From MED-G78 sp964546275 (GTDB lineage Bacteria > Pseudomonadota > Gammaproteobacteria > Magnimaribacterales > D2472): a stretch of 61,238 nucleotides of DNA. This document shows positions 25,764 to 33,979 of the stretch, one piece after another (position 1 is the first letter of the stretch; each line of letters begins with the position of its first letter). The notes beneath the pieces were generated by a model. The model saw nothing but the letters and a program-made list of their open reading frames with translations. It had not been told where the DNA came from and did no database searches. A program made the position numbers and the translations under genes. The DNA is taken from contig CAZJJG010000004.1 in assembly GCA_964546275.1 (NCBI GenBank), forward strand, positions 1 to 61,238, in the 5' to 3' direction.

Positions 25764-26168
25764 ATGGATCATATAAGTAAATTGGTGGAACTAGGCATTG
25801 CATATGCGGCAATATCGATGCCTGTATTTATTTTTTGGGTAATCTTGTACTACACCACCAAGATGGAAAAAGATAAATATGCAGCTATGGTAGAAATTTC
25901 AAAAAACCTAGAAGATCCCTCTGATATTGAAGATTTATTGGAAAATTTTAAAGAGAAGAAAAAGCCAATGGATTACAGAAGAAATGGAGTTATTACCATG
26001 TTCATAGGATTGGGGTTATTTATCTTTGGCCTAGTTCAAGTAGAGTTCCTGATAGGAGTTGGTCTATTGGTTATCTGTATTGGTTTTGGTTCTTTAGTTG
26101 CGGGGTATATATATCCTAATGCAGGATCTGAGATAGATAAAGCGGTCGCAAAATTTGAAGAGAAGTAG
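25764..26168 (+). CDS. Small inner-membrane protein, DUF6249-like
   Basis: A 134-residue protein with three hydrophobic helices: one near the N-terminus (about residues 13-31) and a C-terminal pair (about 76-95 and 97-118), separated by a charged cytoplasmic loop rich in Glu and Lys. This layout and the RRNGVITMFIGLGLFIFG segment resemble DUF6249 proteins. A good Shine-Dalgarno (gaggag, 25752-25757) precedes the ATG. It is followed at 12 bases by a small Xre-type regulator, a common pairing for small membrane proteins. Function unknown. Confidence 0.75.
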   Translation: MDHISKLVELGIAYAAISMPVFIFWVILYYTTKMEKDKYAAMVEISKNLEDPSDIEDLLENFKEKKKPMDYRRNGVITMFIGLGLFIFGLVQVEFLIGVGLLVICIGFGSLVAGYIYPNAGSEIDKAVAKFEEK

Positions 26169-26180
26169 CGGCATATTTTA

Positions 26181-26396
26181 GTGGGTAAGCATCATAAAAA
26201 CCTTTTAAACAATCTGGCAAAGCTTCGCATGGCTGAAGGCTTAACTCAGCAAGCTCTATCTGAGAATGCTGAAGTATCGAGGAAGAGCATCAATGCTATT
26301 GAGAATGGTATTTATGTTCCTTCAACTGTTTTAGCTTTGAAAATTTCAAAGATTCTTAAGTGCAAAGTTGAAGATCTGTTTGCGCTTCCAAAATAA
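26181..26396 (+). CDS. Xre-family helix-turn-helix regulator
   Basis: A 71-residue protein that is essentially one HTH_3 domain: NLAKLRMAEGLTQQALSENAEVSRKSINAIENG then SKILKCKVEDLFALP, with no effector domain. The start is GTG; no ATG precedes the helix-turn-helix. It lies 12 bases after the membrane protein gene and probably forms an operon with it, so it may autoregulate the pair or read out a signal from the membrane protein. Confidence 0.87.
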   Translation: MGKHHKNLLNNLAKLRMAEGLTQQALSENAEVSRKSINAIENGIYVPSTVLALKISKILKCKVEDLFALPK

Positions 26397-26489
26397 GGAA
26401 AATTTGAAGATCTATTTAAATGGTCTTAAATCTAAATGTTGTCTGTTTTTAAAATAGCTATAAAATACTCTTTCTAAGGAATAATATAA

Positions 26490-28763
26490 TTGAAAAAACT
26501 ATTTGCTGTTGTCTCTATAATTCTCTCGCTTGAAAGTTTTGCGATATCAGTGGATGGCGTTCTGGATGAGGCTGAGTGGGAAAATGCAAAGTCATTTTCA
26601 ACTTTTTATCTTGTCAAACCTTTTACTCTTGATGAGGCTGAAAATAAAACCGATGTAAAAATCTTTACCAATCAAGATGGAATCTATGTGGGTTTTATTA
26701 ATATCCAAGACCCTTCAACTATGGGTTCTTACAAACATGTACGTGATGAATGGAATACCAAGACGGATAGGAACGCGGTATATATAGATTTTGATGGCGA
26801 TGGTAATACTGCATATACCTTTATGCTGTCATTGGGCGACTCACTGCTTGATTCAACTATAAGTAATGGAAATAATCAAAGTTATGATTGGAATGGTGAT
26901 TGGATTGGAGCTACAAAGATTAATACTGATAATTGGGTTTCTGAAATATTTATTCCATGGTCAACGGCTAACATGATTCCAGTAGATGGAAAGCGAGACA
27001 TCAAATTTGGAGCTTATAGATATAGGGCATCTAATGGTGAGCTGATTGGAACTGCAAAAACTAATCCTCAGAGAAATAAGTTCATGTATGAGCTAAATAC
27101 ATTAGAAATTGATAGCTTCCCTGCCTCAAGCAGTATTGATTATTTTCCTTATATTGTTGCTGCTCAAGATTCGGTTACAAATAATGAAATCAATAAAGTT
27201 GGTGTTGAAATTTTTTATAACACGGGCACAGGCAAGCAAATCAACGCAACTATTAATCCAGATTTTGGACAAGTAGAAAGTGATGATGTTGTAGTTAATT
27301 TTTCTGCTGAAGAAACATTGTATGGAGAGAAAAGAGCTTTCTTTAATGAGAATCAAACACTCTTTGATATTACTGATAGAGATAGGTTAAAGGTAATGCA
27401 CACAAGGAGGATTGGATCTAAGCCTTCATATAATTGCAGTGAAGCAACTAATGAAGACTTATGTAATGAGTCTAAACAAGAATATTCAGATCTAGACTAT
27501 GCTCTTAGATATACTCAAAAGGAAGGCGGAACAGAATATGGCTTCTTTACAGCAAGTGAACAAGATGAAGATTTTTCTATAGGAAGATCTTACTATGCTG
27601 CTCGAGTAAAAAAAGAGGATGGCAATACAACTCTTGGTTACATGCTTACCTATACTGATGATCCAATATTAAATAGAACCGCTATGGTTAATGCGTTTGA
27701 TTATGACAATATTGTTAACGAAAAATTAAGGCTCTATTCCATACTGCTACATGCTGAGGCTGAAGATAAATCTTCTATTGGAGTTAAAGGCGGCTTAAGG
27801 TTTAGGCCAACTAAAGATGATAATCATAGTATTGGATTTCATTACTATGGTGATGATCTCAATATCAATGATATGGGATATCTTCAAAAAAATGATTGGA
27901 TTGCTTTAGGTGGTAGATCTTCATTTGATAGGTTTTTTGATGAAAATTCAAAATTTCAAGATATAGAGTATTCCGTTAGATATGGTCATAATGCTGATAC
28001 TAATGGAAACAGTAGTCCTACATACATAAATCCAAAAATAGAATTAACTCTTAAAAACACATCTGTCTTTAATTTCTGGACTACTTATGAATCATCTGGA
28101 AAGAATACAACTATCACAAGAAAGTTTATTGACTCGCCTTTTATAAAAAGGCCTGCTAAATATAATTATGGCATGGCTTTTAATTCAAAGAATTACTCTA
28201 ATTCTGCTTTTGGTATTAAAGCAAATTTTGAAAGAGGTAGTAAAAACAATTCTTGGAACTCGGATGGCTACAAAAAAACATGGATGGAAGCTGCATACTA
28301 TTTCTTTCCTCTAGATTTCTTAACTATGAAAATGGGATTTAGTCTAAGGGATCAGCAAGAGTGGTTAAAATGGATAGATACCAATCATCTTGCTGCATAC
28401 GATGCAAATGAAAAGTTTTTAACTTTTGATCTGAATTACTTTGAAGGTAACAAACATGAGTTAAGGTTAAAAGCTCAATTTGTTGCACTAAAGGCTAATA
28501 ACCCAACCAGCCTAGAGTCTAATAATGCTGGATATTTAACTGCAAGCGATAAAACTGTAAATTCTTTTAATGTTGGTGAAGCAGCATTTCAAATAAGATA
28601 TAAGTATGAGCTTGCGCCTTTGTCTAATCTATATATTGTCTATAGCCAGGGTGGAAATATCTTTGAAGAAAATATAGATTCTAATACTACCTCTATCGTT
28701 GATGATTCATGGAGCAATCCATCAGGGAAAGTTTTTGCTGTGAAGCTTAGGTTAAGGTTCTAG
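26490..28763 (+). CDS. Large secreted/outer-membrane protein with CBM9-like N-domain and DUF5916 barrel
   Basis: A 757-residue protein with a signal peptide (about residues 1-17). Residues ~18-200 look like a CBM9-type carbohydrate-binding module (ISVDGVLDEAEWENA, VYIDFDGDGNTAYTFMLSLG, WVSEIFIPWS). The rest fits DUF5916: the YGEKRAFFNENQTLFD segment matches the family's EKRPFFLEG-like motif, then many amphipathic beta-strands end in VKLRLRF with terminal Phe, typical of an outer-membrane barrel. It may bind or pass an oligosaccharide or peptide; substrate unknown. TTG start preceded by aagga. Confidence 0.82.
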   Translation: MKKLFAVVSIILSLESFAISVDGVLDEAEWENAKSFSTFYLVKPFTLDEAENKTDVKIFTNQDGIYVGFINIQDPSTMGSYKHVRDEWNTKTDRNAVYIDFDGDGNTAYTFMLSLGDSLLDSTISNGNNQSYDWNGDWIGATKINTDNWVSEIFIPWSTANMIPVDGKRDIKFGAYRYRASNGELIGTAKTNPQRNKFMYELNTLEIDSFPASSSIDYFPYIVAAQDSVTNNEINKVGVEIFYNTGTGKQINATINPDFGQVESDDVVVNFSAEETLYGEKRAFFNENQTLFDITDRDRLKVMHTRRIGSKPSYNCSEATNEDLCNESKQEYSDLDYALRYTQKEGGTEYGFFTASEQDEDFSIGRSYYAARVKKEDGNTTLGYMLTYTDDPILNRTAMVNAFDYDNIVNEKLRLYSILLHAEAEDKSSIGVKGGLRFRPTKDDNHSIGFHYYGDDLNINDMGYLQKNDWIALGGRSSFDRFFDENSKFQDIEYSVRYGHNADTNGNSSPTYINPKIELTLKNTSVFNFWTTYESSGKNTTITRKFIDSPFIKRPAKYNYGMAFNSKNYSNSAFGIKANFERGSKNNSWNSDGYKKTWMEAAYYFFPLDFLTMKMGFSLRDQQEWLKWIDTNHLAAYDANEKFLTFDLNYFEGNKHELRLKAQFVALKANNPTSLESNNAGYLTASDKTVNSFNVGEAAFQIRYKYELAPLSNLYIVYSQGGNIFEENIDSNTTSIVDDSWSNPSGKVFAVKLRLRF

Positions 28764-28768
28764 TAAAA

Positions 28769-30316
28769 TTACCTAAGGAAATCTTGATAAGCATTATTTG
28801 AAGTCTCTTCTATAAAGGTATATTCAGATCTTTTTAAGTGCGCTTCTAACTTCTTACCATTTGAATGAGTGTCCTGAATTCCAATAAGAACTTTTGCAAA
28901 AGCTGCGCCAAGATTTCTATAATGGAATAATGAAATATTCCAGTTAGTTCCAAAGTCTTTAAGAAAATTAATAAGGGCATCTGGCTTTTGTGGGAATTCA
29001 CTTCTAAAGATACGTTCTGAATCTTCATTTAAATCAAGATTATTTCTACCTCCCACCATATGCCTTAAATGATCATTTGAAATTTCATTTTTAGTAAGGT
29101 CGTTAAATTTAAATTTTGATTTCTTTAATTTTTCTTGTATAACTTTAAATGACTCTTCTGTTTTAGTTCTAATACCAACAAGCACAAAGGCCTTACTGTC
29201 ATTAGCCATACGATAATTAAATTCTGTTATTTGCGCCTTGCCAAAAACTCTACATAGCTTGAGGAAGCTTCCTGGTCTTTCTGGAATTTGAATACTTAAT
29301 ATCTTTTCTCTATTTTCACCAAGCTCAGATCTTTCAACAATGTAGCTTAACCTTTCAAAGTTAACATTGGCCCCACTGCTAATAGCTAAAAGTTTTTTGC
29401 CTTTAATTTTTTTACTATATTTTTTTAGCCCTGCCAGTGCCAAAGCTCCTGCTGGTTCAGACAGAACTCTGGTATCTTCAAAGACATCTTTTACAGCAGC
29501 GCAAAGTTCATCAACGCTAACAGTGATAACGCCATCAACACATTCTTTAATGACATCAAAATTTGCTTTGCCAATTTGTTCAACTGCAACACCATCTGCA
29601 AAGAGCCCTACTTCTCTTAATCTAACTCTTTTATCAGATTTAATTGCTTCTAATAAACATGCAGAATCTTCTACTTCTACGCCGTAAATCTTAATTTTTT
29701 TATTATGTTGCGCAATCCAAGCTGATACTCCTGCAAGTATTCCGCCGCCACCTACCGGTACAAAAATAGCATCATATTCTTCATCATTCTCAAGGATTTC
29801 CTGACCTATAGTGCCCTGACCTGCAATAGTATATTGATCATCAAAAGGATGAATAAATTCTATTTTTTGCTTTTTTGCAATTTTTAGCGCAGCTGTCACT
29901 GCTTGATTGAAGCTATCTCCCTCTAATAAAATCTTTGCTCCAAAATTCTTTACTGATCTTATTTTAATATCCGGAGTTGTGACCGGCATAACGATTTGAC
30001 ATGGAATTTTTAGTTTTCTACATGCATAAGCAACACCTTGAGCATGATTGCCCGCAGAGGCTGCTATGACTCCCTTCTTTTTCTGTGCAGGCGTAAGGCT
30101 AATAATTTTGTTATAAGCACCTCTATTTTTAAAAGAAAAAACTGGTTGAAGGTCTTCCCTCTTTAAAAAAACATCATTACCAATCTTGGTAGACATGTTT
30201 TGAGCAAAAGTCGTTGGAGACTTAATAGCAACATCATATACATTAGCCTCACTTATGAGTTTTATGTATTTCTTGGAATGTTTAAAGCTTCCCGTTTTAT
30301 TTATTTTTAGTCTCAA
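28769..30316 (-). CDS. ilvA: Threonine ammonia-lyase, biosynthetic
   Basis: PLP enzyme of 515 residues deaminating threonine to 2-oxobutanoate at the head of isoleucine synthesis. The PLP lysine is in SFKNRGAYNK, the phosphate loop in SAGNHAQGVAYA and the glycine loop in VPVGGGGILAGVS. Two ACT-like regulatory segments at the C-terminus (ERPGSFLKLCRVFG and the FPQKPDALINFL copy) indicate the isoleucine-inhibited, valine-activated form. It converges on the barrel-protein gene with a 5-base spacer and is divergent from rpiA. Confidence 0.95.
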   Translation of the reverse strand: MRLKINKTGSFKHSKKYIKLISEANVYDVAIKSPTTFAQNMSTKIGNDVFLKREDLQPVFSFKNRGAYNKIISLTPAQKKKGVIAASAGNHAQGVAYACRKLKIPCQIVMPVTTPDIKIRSVKNFGAKILLEGDSFNQAVTAALKIAKKQKIEFIHPFDDQYTIAGQGTIGQEILENDEEYDAIFVPVGGGGILAGVSAWIAQHNKKIKIYGVEVEDSACLLEAIKSDKRVRLREVGLFADGVAVEQIGKANFDVIKECVDGVITVSVDELCAAVKDVFEDTRVLSEPAGALALAGLKKYSKKIKGKKLLAISSGANVNFERLSYIVERSELGENREKILSIQIPERPGSFLKLCRVFGKAQITEFNYRMANDSKAFVLVGIRTKTEESFKVIQEKLKKSKFKFNDLTKNEISNDHLRHMVGGRNNLDLNEDSERIFRSEFPQKPDALINFLKDFGTNWNISLFHYRNLGAAFAKVLIGIQDTHSNGKKLEAHLKRSEYTFIEETSNNAYQDFLR

Positions 30317-30353
30317 TGCAATAGTCTTATTAAATTTCTTGTATTATACCTTC

Positions 30354-30995
30354 ATGAGTGCCCCAAAAATCAATGTTGCAAAACAAGCTATCTCATACAT
30401 AAGCAATAAATTAACACCTTCTATGGTTATAGGTATTGGAACAGGCTCAACTGTAAACTATTTTATTGAAGAATTAGCTTCATATTCACACCTCTTTCAA
30501 GGGGCTGTTTCGAGCTCTGATGCTTCTTCTGAAATTTTAGAATCTAAAGGCATTCATGTTTATGATTTAAATGATGTGAATGGTATTGAATTTTATATAG
30601 ACGGTGCAGATGAGGTGGATTCAGAGAATAATCTTATAAAAGGTGGCGGAGCTGCTCATACCAGAGAAAAAATAGTAGCTTCAGCTGCTAGAGATTTTAT
30701 TTGCATAGTTGATAAATCAAAAATGGTGCAGACGCTCGGCGAGTTCCCTCTCCCAATAGAAGTTATTCCTCAGGCAAGGAGTCTGGTAGCAAGACGCATT
30801 GTCTCACTTGGAGGAACTCCAGAATTACGAGTAGGTGTAAAAACAGATCAAGGGAATGAAATTCTAGATGTAAAAAATCTTAACTTATCTAGCCCTAAAG
30901 AGATGGAATCAAAGCTTAACTCTATAGCAGGCGTGGTTGATAATGGTATTTTTGCCTTTCAAAGGCCTAGTGTCGTTCTTGTCAGTGAAGTCTAA
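30354..30995 (+). CDS. rpiA: Ribose-5-phosphate isomerase A
   Basis: Pentose-phosphate enzyme of 213 residues interconverting ribose-5-P and ribulose-5-P. Motifs: GIGTGSTVNYF phosphate loop, DGADEVD with the catalytic Asp pair, and KGGGAAHTREK. The frame is open further upstream into antisense of ilvA, but the ATG at 30354 gives the standard N-terminus. A TATTAT hexamer at 30342-30347 ends 6 bases before this ATG, so transcription may begin at or next to the start codon. Divergent from ilvA, as in many gammaproteobacteria. Confidence 0.95.
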   Translation: MSAPKINVAKQAISYISNKLTPSMVIGIGTGSTVNYFIEELASYSHLFQGAVSSSDASSEILESKGIHVYDLNDVNGIEFYIDGADEVDSENNLIKGGGAAHTREKIVASAARDFICIVDKSKMVQTLGEFPLPIEVIPQARSLVARRIVSLGGTPELRVGVKTDQGNEILDVKNLNLSSPKEMESKLNSIAGVVDNGIFAFQRPSVVLVSEV

Positions 30996-31516
30996 AGCAG
31001 TCTTTCTATAGCGCTAGTAAGTAATTCTGAATCAGGTTTAACTTTAGATCTATATCCGTTAACAACTTTGCCGTCTCTATCAATAAGATATTTATTAAAA
31101 TTCCAATTAGGAGACATCCCGGACTCGGCTGCTAATTTTTTATAAAACGGATGTGCTTTTGATCCGCTGACTTTAGCGGTAGCAAACATAGGAAAATTTA
31201 CTCCATATTCTGTAGAGCAAAACTCAGCAACATCTGCTTCATCACTATATTCTTGTCTGAAATCTCTTGAAGGAATTCCAACAACAACTAAACCTTTATC
31301 TTTATAGTTATCATAAAGAGCTTGGAGACCCTCATATTGATAGGTATAACCGCATTTACTTGCAACATTTACAACTAAAAGTACATTACCTTCATATTCA
31401 CACATATTTATTTTTTCGGATGAATCTAGCACCTTAAGCTCTGAATCCAATAGATCAGTGCAGGCAAAGCTATTTACCGAAAAAAAACCAATAAACAATA
31501 AGAGAAAACCTTTCAT
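30992..31516 (-). CDS. Periplasmic glutathione peroxidase-family protein
   Basis: Thiol peroxidase of the GPx family (174 residues) with a signal peptide ending around VNSFAC, so it is exported or lipid-anchored at that Cys. The peroxidatic Cys lies in NVASKCGYT and the Trp/Asn motif in SPNWNFNKYL. The position usually holding Gln in GFPCNQF reads GIPSRDF here, so Gln and the nearby resolving Cys are both replaced. It probably reduces hydroperoxides with thioredoxin-like donors. An ATG at 31528, one base after the stop of a 28-codon ORF, is an alternative start; I chose the one that gives a clean signal peptide. Confidence 0.87.
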   Translation of the reverse strand: MKGFLLLFIGFFSVNSFACTDLLDSELKVLDSSEKINMCEYEGNVLLVVNVASKCGYTYQYEGLQALYDNYKDKGLVVVGIPSRDFRQEYSDEADVAEFCSTEYGVNFPMFATAKVSGSKAHPFYKKLAAESGMSPNWNFNKYLIDRDGKVVNGYRSKVKPDSELLTSAIERLL

Positions 31517-31529
31517 GGTTTGGATCATA

Positions 31530-31616
31530 CTACAATATAGGTGTTATAGCGTATATTGAGCTCAGAAAGAGCGACACTAATACAAAAACTTCTAAACTAT
31601 CAACATATTTTTTCAT
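31530..31616 (-). CDS. Candidate 28-residue membrane peptide / upstream ORF
   Basis: ATG at 31616, stop TAG at 31530. The peptide starts MKKYVDSLEVF and continues as a hydrophobic segment (VLVSLFLSSIYAI), so it would be a single-span membrane peptide. An aagg Shine-Dalgarno lies 8 bases before the ATG, better than that of most genes in this window. Its stop is one base before an ATG in the peroxidase frame, so translation of this ORF could control translation of the peroxidase. It may be a leader peptide rather than a protein with its own role. No similarity recognised. Confidence 0.5.
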   Translation of the reverse strand: MKKYVDSLEVFVLVSLFLSSIYAITPIL

Positions 31617-31709
31617 TTTAAAACCTTATTTAAAAGAATGGAGGGCGAGGCCCTCCATTTAATTCCAGAGGATGCCAGCTTTCTAAATAGGGGGAGAGAA
31701 GAGCTGACA
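31617..31709 (-). promoter_or_regulatory. Structured 5' leader with two hairpins ahead of the 28-codon ORF and peroxidase gene
   Basis: Read on the minus strand from a predicted start near 31709, the leader forms hairpin 1 (31706-31697 with 31684-31676: CAGCT, one bulge, TTCT paired with AGAAAGCTG) with a C-rich loop, then a perfect 10-bp hairpin 2 (31659-31650 with 31646-31637: AATGGAGGGC / GCCCTCCATT, 3-base loop) followed by cttttaaat. Hairpin 2 plus the short T run looks like an intrinsic terminator. The CUCUCC of loop 1 can pair with GGAGGG of hairpin 2, so the two structures may be exclusive. It could be an attenuator, a riboswitch-like element or a ~75-base sRNA; no known RNA family recognised. 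Confidence 0.5.
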
Positions 31710-31733
31710 GGTGTTATTATGCATAGTTATAAT
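31704..31733 (+). promoter_or_regulatory. Candidate sigma-70 promoter for the beta-oxidation gene
   Basis: CTGACA at 31704-31709 and a perfect TATAAT at 31728-31733, 18-base spacer, start near 31740. This gives a leader of about 70 bases before the GTG at 31813. A second TATAAT (31778-31783) has no convincing -35. The promoter overlaps the divergent promoter for the peroxidase leader. Confidence 0.55.
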
Positions 31734-31743
31734 AAGATATCAA
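31716..31743 (-). promoter_or_regulatory. Candidate divergent promoter for the structured leader and peroxidase
   Basis: On the minus strand TTGATA (31743-31738) and CATAAT (31721-31716) are separated by 16 bases; transcription would begin near 31709, just before hairpin 1 of the leader. Its core elements interleave with those of the plus-strand promoter at 31704-31733, so the two promoters could hardly be occupied at the same time. Confidence 0.45.
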
Positions 31744-31812
31744 TGCTTTTTATAAAATAAAACAATAAATTATTATGTATAATGTTTTTCATATTTTTTT
31801 TTGGAGAATAAA

Positions 31813-33966
31813 GTGAAAGGTACTGTTCATTACGAAGTAAAAGAAGGCGTTGCTCTATTAACTGTAGACAACCCACCTGTAAACCCACTAAGCGACGGTG
31901 TTAGAGCTGGTTTTGTTGATAATATAACAAAAGCTGAAAATGACCCCGATGTTATAGGTGTTGTACTTACTGGTGCAGGCAGATCATTTATTGCTGGAGC
32001 TGATATATCTGAGTTTGGTAAAAAACCTGATGGTCCAGGCCTTGAAGAGGCTTTTAGAAAGCTAGAATTCTGCTCTAAACCAGTTGTTGCAGCCATTAAT
32101 GGCTCAGCTTTAGGTGGCGGACTAGAAACAGCATTAGTATGTAACTATAGAATTGCCGGACCTGCAGCCTTTGTTGGGCTTCCTGAGGTCAATTTAGGAC
32201 TTTTACCTGGCGCTGGAGGAACACAGAGACTTCCAAGACTTGTTGGGCCTGCAGAGGCTTTAAAAATGATGTTAACTGGTATGCATGTTCCTGCAAAGAA
32301 AGCATTAGCTATGGGTATTATTGATGAAGTTTCAGAAGATCTTATCAATGATTCTATTAAATTTATTCAAAAAGTAAGTTCCGAGACACAAGATCACCCA
32401 AAAGTGCGTGATTTAAACGAAAAGGTTATTGAAGCTAGAGGTTCAGATAATATTTTATTAGAGGCCAAAGCTATGGCTGCAAAGACTAGAAAGGGTCAAT
32501 TTGCACCAGGGCAAATCATTAAATGCGTAGAAGCTGCAATTAATTGTGATGATTTTGATGATGGTATGAAAAAAGAAGCTGAATACTTTATTGAGTGTCT
32601 TGTTAATCCTCAAAGAGAAGCTATGATTCATATCTTTTTTGGAGAAAGAGCGGCATCTAAAATAGCAGATGTTCCTAGAGAAACACCTATTAAAGATATT
32701 AAAAAAGCTGGCATCATTGGCTCAGGAACTATGGGTGGTGGAATAGCTATGTGTTTTGCTAATGCGGGCATCCCAGTTCATATAATTGATCAAGATGCAG
32801 ACAACCTTAAAAGGGGAATGTCTGTCATAGAAAAAAATTATGAGTTCATGGTTAATAGAGGAAAAATGACTGAAGAAATGAAGGATGGTGTATTTGGTTT
32901 AATATCATCTAGTCTTGATTATCAAGATGTATCAGAATGCGATATCGTGATTGAAGCTGTCTATGAAAATCTTGATCTTAAAGAGAAGATATTTAGATCT
33001 CTTGATGAGATTGTTAACAAAGATGCAATCCTTGCAAGTAATACTTCTGGATTAGACGTTGATTCAATAGCTGCTGTTACTAATAGACCTGACAAAGTAG
33101 TGGGTACTCACTTTTTTAGCCCAGCTAATATAATGAGATTGCTAGAAGTTGTGAGAGGATCTGACTCTTCTGACGAGACTTTAGCCACTGTAATGTCAGT
33201 TGGTAAGAAGCTTAAAAAGGCATCTGTAGTATCTCTTAACGCGCCTGGATTTATTGGAAATAGAATGTTATTTGGCTATACAGCGCAAGCAAATATGTTG
33301 CTTTTAGAAGGAGCACTTCCTCATCAAGTTGACCAAGCTCTTGAAAGTTTTGGTATGAATATGGGTGTCTTTAGAATGTTAGATTTAGTCGGTTTAGACC
33401 TTGGATGGAGAGCGCGAAAACTAAGCGGATCTGAAGCTGCTCTTCCTTCAAAAATTGGTGACCAGCTTTGTGAACAAGAAAGATTTGGGCAGAAGAATGG
33501 TAGAGGATTCTATAATTATAGTGAGGGATCTAGAGCTCCTAACCCAGCTCCTGAAAATGAAGAAATTTATAAGAGTGTATCTTTAGAAAATGGCATAGAA
33601 AGAAGGGAAATTTCTGATGAAGAAATTGTTGATAGATGTATTCTTGCTTTAATTAATGAAGGCGCTGATATCCTTGAAGAAGGTGTTGGACAAAGAGCGG
33701 CTGATTTAGATGTTGTTTATATTAATGGATATGGATTCCCTATCTGGAGAGGCGGGCCTATGCATCATGCCAATGCAATGGGTATGGGTGAAGTTCTCAG
33801 TAAATTAAACAAATATTACGAATTAACTGGAAGTGATGTATTTAAGCCTGCAGCTCTAATCAAAAAGCTTGCAGAGACAGATGGAAAATTTGGAGATGCT
33901 CCAGCTAAAGAAGATAGAAAAGAGAAATTAAGTTTTTCTCAATCATCTGTAGCAGGAAATCTATAG
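31813..33966 (+). CDS. Fused enoyl-CoA hydratase / 3-hydroxyacyl-CoA dehydrogenase (FadJ/FadB-like)
   Basis: A 717-residue multifunctional beta-oxidation enzyme. Residues ~5-190 are a crotonase domain (FIAGADISEFG oxyanion hole, GLPEVNLGLLPGAGGTQRLP with the catalytic Glu); ~295-480 an NAD-binding dehydrogenase domain (GIIGSGTMGGGIAMCFANAG, THFFSPANIMRLLEVV with catalytic His); then two C-terminal dehydrogenase domains. No thiolase gene is adjacent. A TTG at 31801 is in frame, but ggag at 31803-31806 is ideally spaced for GTG at 31813, so I use that start. Transcribed alone from a good promoter and ended by the hairpin at 33980-34018. Confidence 0.93.
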   Translation: MKGTVHYEVKEGVALLTVDNPPVNPLSDGVRAGFVDNITKAENDPDVIGVVLTGAGRSFIAGADISEFGKKPDGPGLEEAFRKLEFCSKPVVAAINGSALGGGLETALVCNYRIAGPAAFVGLPEVNLGLLPGAGGTQRLPRLVGPAEALKMMLTGMHVPAKKALAMGIIDEVSEDLINDSIKFIQKVSSETQDHPKVRDLNEKVIEARGSDNILLEAKAMAAKTRKGQFAPGQIIKCVEAAINCDDFDDGMKKEAEYFIECLVNPQREAMIHIFFGERAASKIADVPRETPIKDIKKAGIIGSGTMGGGIAMCFANAGIPVHIIDQDADNLKRGMSVIEKNYEFMVNRGKMTEEMKDGVFGLISSSLDYQDVSECDIVIEAVYENLDLKEKIFRSLDEIVNKDAILASNTSGLDVDSIAAVTNRPDKVVGTHFFSPANIMRLLEVVRGSDSSDETLATVMSVGKKLKKASVVSLNAPGFIGNRMLFGYTAQANMLLLEGALPHQVDQALESFGMNMGVFRMLDLVGLDLGWRARKLSGSEAALPSKIGDQLCEQERFGQKNGRGFYNYSEGSRAPNPAPENEEIYKSVSLENGIERREISDEEIVDRCILALINEGADILEEGVGQRAADLDVVYINGYGFPIWRGGPMHHANAMGMGEVLSKLNKYYELTGSDVFKPAALIKKLAETDGKFGDAPAKEDRKEKLSFSQSSVAGNL

Positions 33967-33979
33967 AAATATAATAAAA

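Noticed and set aside
29367..29687. 106-codon ORF antisense to ilvA
   Set aside because: It lies wholly inside ilvA on the opposite strand and its Ser/Thr/Ala-rich composition mirrors ilvA codons; no start signal or domain.
31830..32348. Two ORFs antisense to the beta-oxidation gene
   Set aside because: Shadow frames of the crotonase domain; serine- and proline-rich translation typical of antisense frames.
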